NCBI GenBank assembly: GCA_023412195.1
Contig: JAEYNZ010000042.1
Coordinates: forward strand, 1 to 64,000
Direction of reading: 5' to 3'
From: Bacteroidota bacterium
Lineage (GTDB): Bacteria > Bacteroidota > Bacteroidia > Bacteroidales > Prolixibacteraceae
Length of the DNA: 64,000 nucleotides
Shown here in pieces: positions 1 through 9,354 of this stretch (within the stretch, counting starts at the first letter, position 1; each line of letters opens with the position of its first letter). Both the position numbers and the translations under genes were made by a program. The notes under the pieces were generated by a model. The model did not search any database. It saw only the letters and a list, made by a program, of their open reading frames with translations, and was not told where the DNA came from.

Positions 1-748
1 TACTTTCGTAGCCTTCACCACCCTCTGTGCGGATCATGTCTTTAACGTGAATGTTATCATAGCGGCCCGGGTATTTCCCCAGTACGTCCTTTGCCATTGC
101 CCCGGCAATATACATGTTACCCATATCGAGCTGCATGACTACCTTGTCGGCATCTGTATTTTTCATGATGATATCGAAGATTTTTTCTCCGTTCAGTTCT
201 TCGCTGAATTCAAAATCATGGTTATGGTAGCCAAAGCGCATGCCTGATTTTTTACATAGTTCACCGCACCGGTTAAATATTTCCATGAATCGCAGCAGAT
301 CGTCATAGGTTTGCCTCAGGCTTGCATCCAGCCATGGACTGACAACATATTCCTGGCCCATATATGCGGCATCATCCACCAGTTTTTTCCACTCATCGGT
401 GAAATCCTTTCGCTGTTCATCCCAATGGTTTATTCCCAGTACAGTATGTCCTGAAGGCATTGACAGGTCCAGCTCATTCAGTATTTTTTTAAATTCTTCA
501 GCCGTCCAGCCGTAAAATTTCTGATTTACATAGTTGGCATGTTCAACATGGGTATACCCCATTTTTGCCAGGCCTTCCAGTGTGCCGCGCGGGTCGGCAG
601 TCATTTCGTCGCGTACACTATAAAGCTGTAATGCGACAACTCTTCCCCCGGAAGTTCCAGCCGGCGTGCAGGCAAATCCTGGCATAAAGGCTGCTGCAGT
701 CACTGCCAGCCCGCTGTTCCGTAAAAAATCCCTTCTTGTAGTTTTCAT
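1..748 (-). CDS. Sugar phosphate isomerase/epimerase-like TIM barrel, Tat-exported (partial, 3' end outside window)
   Basis: 249 codons are visible; the gene runs off the left edge without a stop. The ATG at 748 begins a twin-arginine leader (TRRDFLRNSG, residues 4-13) with a possible lipobox Cys at residue 27 (GFAC), so the protein is probably exported and perhaps lipid anchored. The body matches the xylose isomerase-like AP-endonuclease 2 fold: VALQLYSVRDEM near residue 39, QLDMGNM and IHVKDM near the right metal-site positions late in the visible part. The family isomerises or epimerises sugars or hydrolyses oxidised sugar derivatives; the substrate cannot be told. It is divergent from a second member of the same superfamily starting at 918. 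Confidence 0.82.
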   Translation of the reverse strand, partial: MKTTRRDFLRNSGLAVTAAAFMPGFACTPAGTSGGRVVALQLYSVRDEMTADPRGTLEGLAKMGYTHVEHANYVNQKFYGWTAEEFKKILNELDLSMPSGHTVLGINHWDEQRKDFTDEWKKLVDDAAYMGQEYVVSPWLDASLRQTYDDLLRFMEIFNRCGELCKKSGMRFGYHNHDFEFSEELNGEKIFDIIMKNTDADKVVMQLDMGNMYIAGAMAKDVLGKYPGRYDNIHVKDMIRTEGGEGYES

Positions 749-917
749 TTTTAATCAGGTTTTATAGAATTTTTATTGACTTATTTATGCTGAAATATTT
801 TTATTTATAGAATGAAAAGTTAAATCTACAAATTATTCCTGTTTCCTGAATGGGAAAAACTTCATCAACAGCATAATTTTCAGTAAAATCCAATACATTT
901 GGGTAAAGATCCTGAAA

Positions 918-1853
918 ATGAAGCGTCGCAATTTTATACGGTATGCTGCAACAGGAATGTTTATGATGCCGGTTGCTTCAAAAACTGTCTTTCAGTTGGC
1001 TGGCGCAGCAGCAAAAGTCAGATTGGGTGGGCCTGTGTATGGAAGTGTGCAATCAGCGGAAGCATGGGCAGAAGCACATAAAAAGGCAGGTTTCAGGGCT
1101 GCATACTGTCCGCTTCCTGTTGACAGTGTAGATACACTGGTGAATGAGTACGTTAAAGTTGCTGCACAAAATGATTTAGTTATAGCCGAAGTAGGAGCAT
1201 GGAGCAACCCGATCAGTCCTGACCGGGAGTCAGCCGCCAAGGCTATGGAAAAATGCATAGCTTCTCTCCGTCTGGCCGACAGAATCGGTGCACGTTGCTG
1301 TGTGAACATCAGCGGCTCAAGAAACCCGGAACATTGGGCAGGGCCGCATCCTGATAACCTTACAGAGGCAACATTCGATTTAATTGTGGAGACTACACGC
1401 AAAATTATAGATGCAGTGAACCCTTCACGTACATTCTTCACACTGGAAGCGATGCCATGGAGTTATCCCGATTCTGCCGGAAGCTACCTGCAACTGATAA
1501 AAGCCATCGATCGCAAAAGGTTCGGTGTGCATTTCGATCCGGTAAACTGGATCGTCAGTCCGCAAGTGTTTTACCAAAATGCCGGAATGATCAAAGATGC
1601 CTTCAAAAAGCTTGGCCCTTACATTAAAAGCTGCCATGCAAAAGATCTCGTTATAAAGGAAGATGTATACCTTCCACAGTTCGAAGAAGTCAGACCGGGA
1701 CTGGGCATGCTGGATTATTCCGTATTTCTTTCAGAACTTGCTGCAGCAGGAGATATCCCCCTGATGATGGAACATCTCGATTCAGAGGAGGCCTATGCAA
1801 CAGCTGCATCATATATAAAAAACAAAGGAAAACAAGTGGATATTGAGATGTAA
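918..1853 (+). CDS. Sugar phosphate isomerase/epimerase-like TIM barrel protein, Tat leader
   Basis: 311 residues. The start MKRRNFIRYAATG gives a short twin-arginine-like leader (RRNF) followed by a hydrophobic stretch, so export is likely. TIM-barrel landmarks of the xylose isomerase-like family are visible: an acidic strand end (FTLEAMPW, about residue 175), HFDPVNW (about 213), SCHAKDL (about 238) and MMEHLDSEEAY near the end, all places where the family binds a divalent metal. Substrate unknown. It lies back to back with another exported isomerase-like gene (1-748, minus), suggesting one locus for processing a carbohydrate outside the cytoplasm; that link is inference. Confidence 0.8.
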   Translation: MKRRNFIRYAATGMFMMPVASKTVFQLAGAAAKVRLGGPVYGSVQSAEAWAEAHKKAGFRAAYCPLPVDSVDTLVNEYVKVAAQNDLVIAEVGAWSNPISPDRESAAKAMEKCIASLRLADRIGARCCVNISGSRNPEHWAGPHPDNLTEATFDLIVETTRKIIDAVNPSRTFFTLEAMPWSYPDSAGSYLQLIKAIDRKRFGVHFDPVNWIVSPQVFYQNAGMIKDAFKKLGPYIKSCHAKDLVIKEDVYLPQFEEVRPGLGMLDYSVFLSELAAAGDIPLMMEHLDSEEAYATAASYIKNKGKQVDIEM

Positions 1854-2234
1854 CTGCTGCCGGGGTGCGGGTAACGTTAAGCAATTGTTAAAAGATAAAT
1901 GTGTATTTTGTTTGGAAGACTGATGCCAATTGTCAGATGAAGAAGAAGAGTCTACTTTAGTAAAAGCGTTTGAAAGTCAGTATTATGATCATATAAACTT
2001 TTCAGTAAGGTTGACTTACCGGCCTTAAACATGATGATTTATCTCATTTTTACAAAAACATATTTTGCGGCATAAAATGCCATTTTTCGATGTTCGGGGT
2101 TGGCTCTTATCAAAATCTTGTTAGTACATTTACGATTCTTGAAAAAAAAGGGGAATTTCAGGTTGATTTATTGAATGTTCCGCTTTGACGGAAAAATAAA
2201 GAACAGATTGGAATATTAAAACATCAGGAATATA
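1854..2234. other. Intergenic region upstream of the V-ATPase operon
   Basis: No convincing gene in these 381 bases. It is AT rich and should hold the promoter of the ATPase operon. The best candidate is TACATTTA (2125-2132), one base off the Bacteroidota -7 consensus TAnnTTTG, with TTG at 2100-2102 about 22 bases upstream. An AGGAA Shine-Dalgarno-like stretch precedes the ATG at 2235. Confidence 0.5.
2100..2132 (+). promoter_or_regulatory. Candidate promoter of the V-ATPase operon
   Basis: TTG at 2100 and TACATTTA at 2125-2132 resemble the Bacteroidota -33/-7 pair with a spacer of about 22. One mismatch in the -7 element makes this tentative. Confidence 0.3.
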
Positions 2235-2843
2235 ATGAACTCGAAAATTCAACAATTAACTGAAACTATTTACAAGGAAGGTTTGCAGAAAGCCAGGGAT
2301 GAAGAGGCTGTCATTTTGAATGAAGCCCGGGAGAAAGCTGTTGCCATTGAAAATGATGCCCGTAAAGAGGCAGAGAAGATCGTGAATGATGCTCAGTATA
2401 AAGCCCGGGAGTTAAAGAAACAGGTTGATTCTGAAATCAAAATGACCTTGAATCAGGCTGTTTCAGCCATCAAACAGGAGATTACTTCACTGGTTACCAT
2501 GAATGTGGTACAGCCACCTGTAAAGGAGCTTTTTTCAGACAGGACTTATTTGCAGACGTTAATCACATCTGTGGTGAGGGGCTGGATGGAGAAGGATAGC
2601 TTCGATTTAAAGGTTATCCTGCCTGAATCGGAACGTGGTAAAATGGATGTGCATTTTAAAAACAGCCTGGCTAAAGAACTGAATAAGGGGCTTGAAATTT
2701 CATTTTCACACAACATGAAGTCAGGTTTCAAAATCGGTCCGGCCAACGAAAGCTATCTGATCAGTTTTACTGATGAAGATTTTATCAATTTCCTGAAAGG
2801 ATATCTGAGGCCCAAAACAAGCCAGTTGCTTTTTGAGGAATAA
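2235..2843 (+). CDS. ntpE: V-type ATP synthase/ATPase subunit E
   Basis: 202 residues, usual length for the peripheral-stalk subunit E. The N-terminal ~85 residues are a continuous charged helix rich in Ala, Glu and Lys (EEAVILNEAREKAVAIENDA and following), the stalk coiled coil; the C-terminal half is the globular domain that sits on the A3B3 head. First gene of a seven-gene operon in the order E-DUF2764-A-B-D-I-K, the order found in Bacteroidota, chlamydiae and spirochaetes. No separate partner subunit G/H for the stalk heterodimer is present. ATG at 2235 is preceded by AGGAA. Confidence 0.88.
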   Translation: MNSKIQQLTETIYKEGLQKARDEEAVILNEAREKAVAIENDARKEAEKIVNDAQYKARELKKQVDSEIKMTLNQAVSAIKQEITSLVTMNVVQPPVKELFSDRTYLQTLITSVVRGWMEKDSFDLKVILPESERGKMDVHFKNSLAKELNKGLEISFSHNMKSGFKIGPANESYLISFTDEDFINFLKGYLRPKTSQLLFEE

Positions 2844-2845
2844 AA

Positions 2846-3715
2846 ATGAATAAACGGAAGTATTATTACCTGATAGCAGGATTGCCGGATCTCATTCCCG
2901 ATGATAAAAAGCTGGTATATACTTCTGCGGATATCAGAAATTATCTGCAGAATGAGCTTCATCCGTCGGATTTTAAGCTGGTAATGCATTTATATCTGCC
3001 CTGGGATCATGAAAACCTGGTGAAACTCATTTACAATGAAGATTTTGAATGGGATATCCGTGGTAATTATTCACGGGAAACCATGGAGCAGTTTGCCGAT
3101 AAAAAGCTGTTTGATGTATTCGATACATCAGAGTTCCCTGAATACCTTGTTCAGTTTGTTGAGTATTTTCATGATGATGAGGAGGATTTTCCAAAACAGG
3201 CAGCTATCAAAAATCTGACGGAAGGATGGTACAGGCATCTGCTGGAATCGGGGAATGAATTTGTTGCCGAATATGCCCGTTACCGGCTGAACATGGCCAA
3301 CATCATGCTTGCCCTGAACGGACGAAAGTATGACATTCCTTTTGAGGATGCTATTATCGGTGACGATGATGTGACCTATGCTATTAAAAAAAGCCGTTCA
3401 AGGGATTTTGGCCTCGCAAATGAAATAAATCATATTGAAACCATCATCCAGATTTTTGAGACAGAAAATATTCTCGACCGCGAGCTTCGAATTGACAGCG
3501 AGTTGTGGCAATTTCTCGATGATTTAACCTTTTTCAATTATTTCACCATTGAAAAGGTTCTTGCATTTGTTCTGAAACTGTTCATTGCTGAACGATGGTT
3601 CAGGCTTGACAAGGAAAAGGGACAGCAATTATTTAATCAGTTATTAAACGAATTACAATCAAGTTTTGAATTTCCTGAAGAATTCGCTATAACCTATGGA
3701 AAAAGAAATAAATAA
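2846..3715 (+). CDS. V-ATPase operon DUF2764 protein
   Basis: 289 residues; starts 2 bases after subunit E and overlaps the start of subunit A by 20 bases, so it is co-translated with the ATPase. The opening KYYYLIAGLPDLIPDD is typical of DUF2764. The protein is soluble, mostly helical and acidic with no membrane segment. The operon has no recognisable subunit C (d-type socket between central stalk and K ring), and this gene stands where C would be expected, so it is a reasonable candidate for that role. That assignment is inference from gene order and missing partners, not from visible similarity. Confidence 0.8.
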   Translation: MNKRKYYYLIAGLPDLIPDDKKLVYTSADIRNYLQNELHPSDFKLVMHLYLPWDHENLVKLIYNEDFEWDIRGNYSRETMEQFADKKLFDVFDTSEFPEYLVQFVEYFHDDEEDFPKQAAIKNLTEGWYRHLLESGNEFVAEYARYRLNMANIMLALNGRKYDIPFEDAIIGDDDVTYAIKKSRSRDFGLANEINHIETIIQIFETENILDRELRIDSELWQFLDDLTFFNYFTIEKVLAFVLKLFIAERWFRLDKEKGQQLFNQLLNELQSSFEFPEEFAITYGKRNK

Positions 3716-5465
3716 TACAACAGGTAAAGTGGTTGGTATTGTAGCCAACCTTGTAATGGTAGAGGTTGACGGACCAGTTTCACAAAACGAGATCTGCTTT
3801 ATTATGCTGAAAGCAGAAAGACTGATGGCAGAAGTCATCAAAATCATCGGAAAGATTGCCTATGTTCAGGTATTTGAAAGCACCCGCGGACTGATTCCGG
3901 GTTCAGTAGTTGAATTTCAGGGGCACATGCTTGAAGCAACCCTGGGGCCTGGCATTCTTTCAAGAAACTACGACGGGCTGCAGAACGACCTCGACAAGAT
4001 GGAAGGTATTTTTCTGAAGAGAGGTGACTATACCGATCCGTTGAACCGTGAGAAGAAATGGGGCTTTGTTCCCATTGCCAAAGTAGGTGATGAGGTAATG
4101 GCTGGCGACTGGTTGGGCGAAGTGGATGAAAACGGACAACCTCATAAGATCATGGTTCCTTTCAAAATGAAAGGGATTTACCGAATTAAAGAAATAGCCG
4201 CTAAAGGTGAATATACAGTTGATCAAAAAATAGCTGTTGTGACGGACGATGATGGAAAGGCAATCCCGCTTACGATGGTTCAGAAATGGCCTGTAAAAGT
4301 GGCTATTGGCGCCTTTAAGGAAAAACCACGCCCTTTCAGGCTTCTTGAAACGGGAGTAAGGTGCATGGACACGCTGAATCCAATTACTGAAGGAGGAACA
4401 GGCTTTATCCCAGGTCCGTTTGGTACAGGCAAAACCGTATTGCAGCATGCCATTTCAAAGCAGGCTGAAGCGGATATCGTCATCATTGCTGCCTGCGGTG
4501 AAAGGGCCAACGAGGTGGTAGAAGTATTTACAGAGTTTCCAGAATTGGAGGACCCACGTACCGGAAAGAAGCTTATTGAACGGACAATCATTATAGCAAA
4601 TACATCAAATATGCCTGTGGCAGCAAGGGAGGCTTCTGTATACACAGCTATGACCATCGGTGAATATTACCGTTCCATGGGACTGAAAGTATTGTTGATG
4701 GCCGATTCCACTTCCCGCTGGGCACAGGCACTTCGTGAAATGTCGAACCGTTTGGAGGAACTGCCGGGGCCGGATGCATTCCCGATGGACCTATCGGCAA
4801 TTATTTCGAATTTCTATTCCCGTGCAGGATACGTTTACCTGAATAACGGCAAAACAGGTTCTATTACCTTTATCGGAACGGTATCTCCGGCAGGGGGTAA
4901 CCTGAAGGAGCCTGTTACAGAAAGTACCAGGAAGGCCGCACGTTGCTTTTATGGTCTGAACCAGGGGCGTGCAGATGGCAAGCGATACCCGGCTATTGAT
5001 CCGATAGACAGTTATTCAAAATACCTTGAATATCCTGAAGTACAGGAAAACCTTGCTAAAAATGTGGGTGAAAACTGGCTGAATGAAGTACTGAAAGCCA
5101 AGGATATTTTGCTGCGTGGAAAGGAAGCCATGGAACAGATCAACATTCTGGGTGATGATGGAGTGCCTATTACATTTCATGAAACTTTCTGGAAATCTGA
5201 ACTGATTGACTTTGTTATTCTTCAGCAGGATGCATTTGATAAAATTGATGCATCCACTCCAATGGTACGCCAGAAGTACATGCTTTCAAAGGTGCTGAAT
5301 GTGGCTGAAAAAAAATATAGGTTTAACCATTTTGAGGATGTAAGCATATTTTTTAAAGAGGTGATTAACAAGTTCAAGCAAATGAACTATTCAGACTTTG
5401 AATCAGAAATATTCAGGCAGCACGAAGAGGGACTGGAAGAACTGTTAGTGAAGCGCGTAAATTAA
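3696..5465 (+). CDS. ntpA: V-type ATP synthase/ATPase catalytic subunit A
   Basis: 589 residues, full length. The nucleotide-binding core shows the P-loop GPFGTGKT (residues 240-247, Lys246) and the catalytic Glu in GERANE (Glu269). The long insertion between the N-terminal barrel and the P-loop (about residues 110-195, including GEVDENGQPH) is the non-homologous region that separates A-type catalytic subunits from F1-beta. It hydrolyses or makes ATP in the A3B3 head. The ATG at 3696 lies inside the end of the DUF2764 gene, giving translational coupling. Confidence 0.95.
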   Translation: MEKEINNTTGKVVGIVANLVMVEVDGPVSQNEICFIMLKAERLMAEVIKIIGKIAYVQVFESTRGLIPGSVVEFQGHMLEATLGPGILSRNYDGLQNDLDKMEGIFLKRGDYTDPLNREKKWGFVPIAKVGDEVMAGDWLGEVDENGQPHKIMVPFKMKGIYRIKEIAAKGEYTVDQKIAVVTDDDGKAIPLTMVQKWPVKVAIGAFKEKPRPFRLLETGVRCMDTLNPITEGGTGFIPGPFGTGKTVLQHAISKQAEADIVIIAACGERANEVVEVFTEFPELEDPRTGKKLIERTIIIANTSNMPVAAREASVYTAMTIGEYYRSMGLKVLLMADSTSRWAQALREMSNRLEELPGPDAFPMDLSAIISNFYSRAGYVYLNNGKTGSITFIGTVSPAGGNLKEPVTESTRKAARCFYGLNQGRADGKRYPAIDPIDSYSKYLEYPEVQENLAKNVGENWLNEVLKAKDILLRGKEAMEQINILGDDGVPITFHETFWKSELIDFVILQQDAFDKIDASTPMVRQKYMLSKVLNVAEKKYRFNHFEDVSIFFKEVINKFKQMNYSDFESEIFRQHEEGLEELLVKRVN

Positions 5466-5500
5466 TTCAGGCAAATAAAATACAGCGAAAAAGAAATATT

Positions 5501-6820
5501 ATGGAAAGCCAGGCATTTCAGAAGATATATACCAAATTGGCAAACATTACCAAAGCAACCGTTACTCTTAAAGCCACAGGAGTGGGTTATGATGAGATTG
5601 CATCGGTGCATGGCAGGCTGGCCCAGGTAGTAAAAATTACAGGTGATGAAATTACCCTTCAGATTTTTGAAGGCACTGAAGGGATACCTACCAATTCGGA
5701 GGTAACATTTTTAGGCAGGCCGCCTCAGTTGACAGTCAGTGACGAGTTGGCAGGCAGGTTCTTCAATGCCTTCGGAAATCCTATAGACGGCGGCCCTGAA
5801 ATCCAGGGAGAAATCCGTGACATCGGCAGTCCGTCAGTGAATCCGGTGCGCCGTAAGCAACCTTCGAATCTGATAGCTACCGGCATCGCAGGCATCGATC
5901 TGAACAATACACTGGTATCGGGACAGAAAATTCCTTTTTTTGCCGACCCTGACCAGCCATACAACCAGGTAATGGCCATGGTGGCGCTGCGTGCAAAAGC
6001 CGATAAAATCATTTTGGGTGGCATGGGACTTACAAACGACGATTATCTTTATTTTAAGAATGTTTTTGACAATGCTGGCGCACTCGACAGGATTATAAGC
6101 TTTGTAAACACAACGGAAAACCCTCCTGTAGAAAGGCTTTTGGTACCTGATATGGCCCTTACGGCAGCTGAATATTTCGCCGTTGATAAAAATGAAAGCG
6201 TGCTGGTTCTGCTTACGGATATGACGCTTTATGCCGATGCGCTGAGTATCGTTTCGAACCGTATGGACCAGATTCCATCCAAAGACAGTATGCCGGGGTC
6301 GCTTTATTCAGACCTTGCACGCATATACGAGAAGGCGGTTCAGTTTCCATCGGGCGGCTCCATCACAATCATTGCAGTTACAACCCTTTCGGGAGGTGAT
6401 ATCACCCACGCAATACCCGATAATACAGGGTACATCACTGAAGGTCAGCTGTTCCTGAGACGTGATACTGAAATCGGAAAAGTCATTGTGGACCCGTTTC
6501 GTTCACTTTCACGTCTGAAGCAGCTTGTTATAGGAAAACAAACACGTGAAGACCACCCGCAGGTGATGAATACAGCAATCCGCCTCTATGCAGATGCTGC
6601 CAATGCACGCACCAAGCTTGAAAACGGTTTCGACCTCACGGATTATGATGAACGTACCCTGAAATTTGCAAAGGAATATTCCGACCGTATACTTGCCATC
6701 GACGTAAATGTGGATACCAGTACAATGCTTGACATTACATGGGAACTGTTCAGCAGGCACTTTAAGAAGGCTGAAGTAGCCATCAGGGAGAACCTTGTGG
6801 AGAAGTATTGGATACAGTAG
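5501..6820 (+). CDS. ntpB: V-type ATP synthase/ATPase regulatory subunit B
   Basis: 439 residues, normal for the non-catalytic head subunit. In place of a functional P-loop it has SGQKIPFFADP (about residues 140-150), the degenerate loop characteristic of B subunits, and it carries SNRMDQIPS, the region supplying the arginine at the A-B interface. SGGDITHAIPDNTGYITEGQ is the conserved stretch late in the protein. Lies 35 bases after subunit A. Confidence 0.95.
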   Translation: MESQAFQKIYTKLANITKATVTLKATGVGYDEIASVHGRLAQVVKITGDEITLQIFEGTEGIPTNSEVTFLGRPPQLTVSDELAGRFFNAFGNPIDGGPEIQGEIRDIGSPSVNPVRRKQPSNLIATGIAGIDLNNTLVSGQKIPFFADPDQPYNQVMAMVALRAKADKIILGGMGLTNDDYLYFKNVFDNAGALDRIISFVNTTENPPVERLLVPDMALTAAEYFAVDKNESVLVLLTDMTLYADALSIVSNRMDQIPSKDSMPGSLYSDLARIYEKAVQFPSGGSITIIAVTTLSGGDITHAIPDNTGYITEGQLFLRRDTEIGKVIVDPFRSLSRLKQLVIGKQTREDHPQVMNTAIRLYADAANARTKLENGFDLTDYDERTLKFAKEYSDRILAIDVNVDTSTMLDITWELFSRHFKKAEVAIRENLVEKYWIQ

Positions 6821-6876
6821 GTTAATGTTCGCTTAGAAACTTTGTGTAAGTAGTAAACTGAATAAAAAACAGATAA

Positions 6877-7485
6877 GTGGCCATAAATTTTCAATATAAT
6901 AAAACAGCTTTACAAACGCTCGATAAACAGCTGAAGGTAAGGGAACGAGCCCTGCCTACCCTGAAAAACAAGGAATCGGCTTTACGGGTGGAGGTAAAAC
7001 GGGCAAAAGACAAGGCATCTGAGCTTGAAAACAATTATAAAAGTCAGATTGCCATTTACGATAACATTGCCCGCCTCTGGGGTGAATTCGACCAGACCCT
7101 TATCCGGATCAGTGACGTAGAGCTTACCTCAAAGAAAATTGCAGGTGTATTTACACCTGTGCTTGAGAATATAAAATTTGAAACCGACACAACGAATCTT
7201 TTTAACCAGCCTGTGTGGTTTGCCGAAGGAATTGCCATTATACGCAATGTTGCGTCAATAGCCATTGAAAGGGAAGTATTCCTGAAAAAAATGGAGCTGC
7301 TTGACTTTGCCCGGAAAAAAACCACACAGAAGGTGAACCTTTACGAAAAGGTACAGATTCCCGGTTTTCAGGATGCCATCAGGAAGATAAAGCGTTTCCT
7401 GGAAGACCAGGAAAATTTGTCGAAGTCGGCGCAGAAAATTGTGAAAGACAGGCAGGAAAAACAAAGACAGGAGGCCGAGGTATGA
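6877..7485 (+). CDS. ntpD: V-type ATP synthase/ATPase central-stalk subunit D
   Basis: 202 residues, expected length. Both ends are long helices (residues about 5-65 and 130-200, charged heptad-like) that form the rotor coiled coil inside A3B3, with a short mixed middle. The start is GTG at 6877 (product begins MAINFQYNKTALQ); no in-frame ATG is nearby. The stop overlaps the ATG of subunit I. The usual D partner, subunit F, is not encoded in the operon. Confidence 0.9.
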   Translation: MAINFQYNKTALQTLDKQLKVRERALPTLKNKESALRVEVKRAKDKASELENNYKSQIAIYDNIARLWGEFDQTLIRISDVELTSKKIAGVFTPVLENIKFETDTTNLFNQPVWFAEGIAIIRNVASIAIEREVFLKKMELLDFARKKTTQKVNLYEKVQIPGFQDAIRKIKRFLEDQENLSKSAQKIVKDRQEKQRQEAEV

Positions 7486-9320
7486 TAGTTCCGATGTATA
7501 AATATGTTTTTCTGGTGCACCATTCAGCATACCGCGATTTTTTGAAAAATATCAGAAGAATAGGGGTTGTACACATCGCTGAAAAGGTAAATGAATCCAC
7601 ACCATACATGCAGGAAGTGTTCAGGCATTTCACAGAAGTAGACAAGGCAGTTAAGAGGCTTGAACTTCTTGAGCCGGATGCTCACAGCAAGAAGCCTGAT
7701 TTTAAAACAGGCGAAGAGATTTTTCTCAGGCTGAAGGAGATGGAAAAAGAGATGGAGCACAATCATCACCGCATGTTGCAGCTTGAAAAGGAAAAGAAAC
7801 AACTGATCCCGTGGGGCGATTTCAACTGGGACCTGATTAGAAAACTTGAGGAAAATGGCCTCCGGATCCGTTTTATGGCCTGCCCTATCAGGAAATATGA
7901 TCCTCAGTGGGAAAACGAGTTTTATATTCATGTTGCAGGTGATCTTGACGGTTACCGTTATTTTGTAAAGGTAGAAAAGCCTGAAGGTGAAAGCATAGAA
8001 GGAATGCCGGCTGAAATAGGAGAAGCAGATGAGCTTTCATTGCCTAAAAATTCCCTTGGACAGGTGAACACCGAAATGCAACAATTAAAGGGTGAAGCAG
8101 AATTATTACAGAAGGAACTTCACCAGATAGCCACGCATTGCCTTCCGGATTTAAGGAGCTATTCAGGGGAATTACATCAGCAGCTTTCAGAACAGAATGC
8201 CTTATTGCAGACTACCGATGAAGTGGAGGGACGGGTAAGATTACTGGAAGGCTGGGTACCGGAAACCCGGAAAAATGAACTGGATGCTTACCTTGAACAA
8301 ACCGGAGTGCTTTATACATCCGGGAAACCAACCGAAGAAGACAGGGTTCCTATACTGCTGAAAAATAACCGTTTTGCCAGACTTTATGAAGTGATAGGAC
8401 AGCTGTATGAGCTTCCGAACCATAAGGAACTTGATCTGGTGCCTTTCTTTGCCCCTTTCTATATGATGTTCTTTGGGTTTGCACTGGGTGATGCAGGCTA
8501 TGGACTTGTCATCATTGCCTTTGCACAATTCATGAAGAAAAAGATGCCTGACCTGAGAATGGTTATGAACCTTGCACAATGGCTGGGTCTGGCAACAGTT
8601 ATCTTCGGTATTTTGACCGGGACATTCTTCGGAATCGATATCATCAATTCTGATATTCCCTGGCTGGAAAGGTATAAGGCTTATATGATTAATACCGACC
8701 AGTTATTTAACCTGGCTATCATCTTTGGGGTCATCCAGATTCTCTTTGGCATGGTGCTGAAAGTGGTCAATATTTCGAGAGTAAGTGGTTTCTGGTATTC
8801 ATTATCAACCATAGGATGGCTTGTTTTACTGATCGGGCTGGGTGTGATATTTGGGCTCAAGTCGGCTGATGTGGTATCAGTACAGACAGCTAAGATTGCA
8901 CAATATGCAGTGCTGGCGGTTGCAGGAGTATTGATTCTCATTCTGAACCATCCCAAAAGGAATGTATTTTTAAATTTTGGTGCAGGTTTATGGGATGTAT
9001 ACAGTATGGCAACAAGCCTGTTGGGCGATCTTCTTTCCTATATCAGGTTATTTGCCCTGGGGGTATCCAGTGCAATCCTTGGTTTGGTGTTCAACAGCAT
9101 GGCTATCAGCATGAAGCCCGATAATATCATTCTTGGGCCGATTGTAATGATTATTATCCTGGTAGTCGGGCATGGTATTACCATTTTTATGTCGGCACTT
9201 GGAGCATTTGTACACCCTATACGTCTGACCTTTGTTGAATTTTACAAAAATGCAGGGTTTTCCGGCGGCGGCAAGGCCTATCGTCCTTTTGCAGAGCCTG
9301 CTTCAAAAACAGAAAATTGA
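7482..9320 (+). CDS. ntpI: V-type ATP synthase/ATPase membrane subunit I (a-like stator)
   Basis: 612 residues. The N-terminal ~300 residues are soluble and coiled-coil rich; the C-terminal half has about seven membrane helices. Family landmarks: FFGFALGDAGYG at about residues 327-338 and SYIRLFALGVSSAILG near residue 520, whose Arg is the essential positive charge facing the rotor ring. It forms the ion half-channels and anchors the peripheral stalks. Overlaps subunit D by four bases. Confidence 0.93.
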   Translation: MIVPMYKYVFLVHHSAYRDFLKNIRRIGVVHIAEKVNESTPYMQEVFRHFTEVDKAVKRLELLEPDAHSKKPDFKTGEEIFLRLKEMEKEMEHNHHRMLQLEKEKKQLIPWGDFNWDLIRKLEENGLRIRFMACPIRKYDPQWENEFYIHVAGDLDGYRYFVKVEKPEGESIEGMPAEIGEADELSLPKNSLGQVNTEMQQLKGEAELLQKELHQIATHCLPDLRSYSGELHQQLSEQNALLQTTDEVEGRVRLLEGWVPETRKNELDAYLEQTGVLYTSGKPTEEDRVPILLKNNRFARLYEVIGQLYELPNHKELDLVPFFAPFYMMFFGFALGDAGYGLVIIAFAQFMKKKMPDLRMVMNLAQWLGLATVIFGILTGTFFGIDIINSDIPWLERYKAYMINTDQLFNLAIIFGVIQILFGMVLKVVNISRVSGFWYSLSTIGWLVLLIGLGVIFGLKSADVVSVQTAKIAQYAVLAVAGVLILILNHPKRNVFLNFGAGLWDVYSMATSLLGDLLSYIRLFALGVSSAILGLVFNSMAISMKPDNIILGPIVMIIILVVGHGITIFMSALGAFVHPIRLTFVEFYKNAGFSGGGKAYRPFAEPASKTEN

Positions 9321-9354
9321 AAAAATAAGTAATAACATTTAAAATAAATCGAGA

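Noticed and set aside
992..1441. 149-codon minus-strand open frame
   Set aside because: Antisense to the isomerase-like gene at 918, which carries the family motifs.
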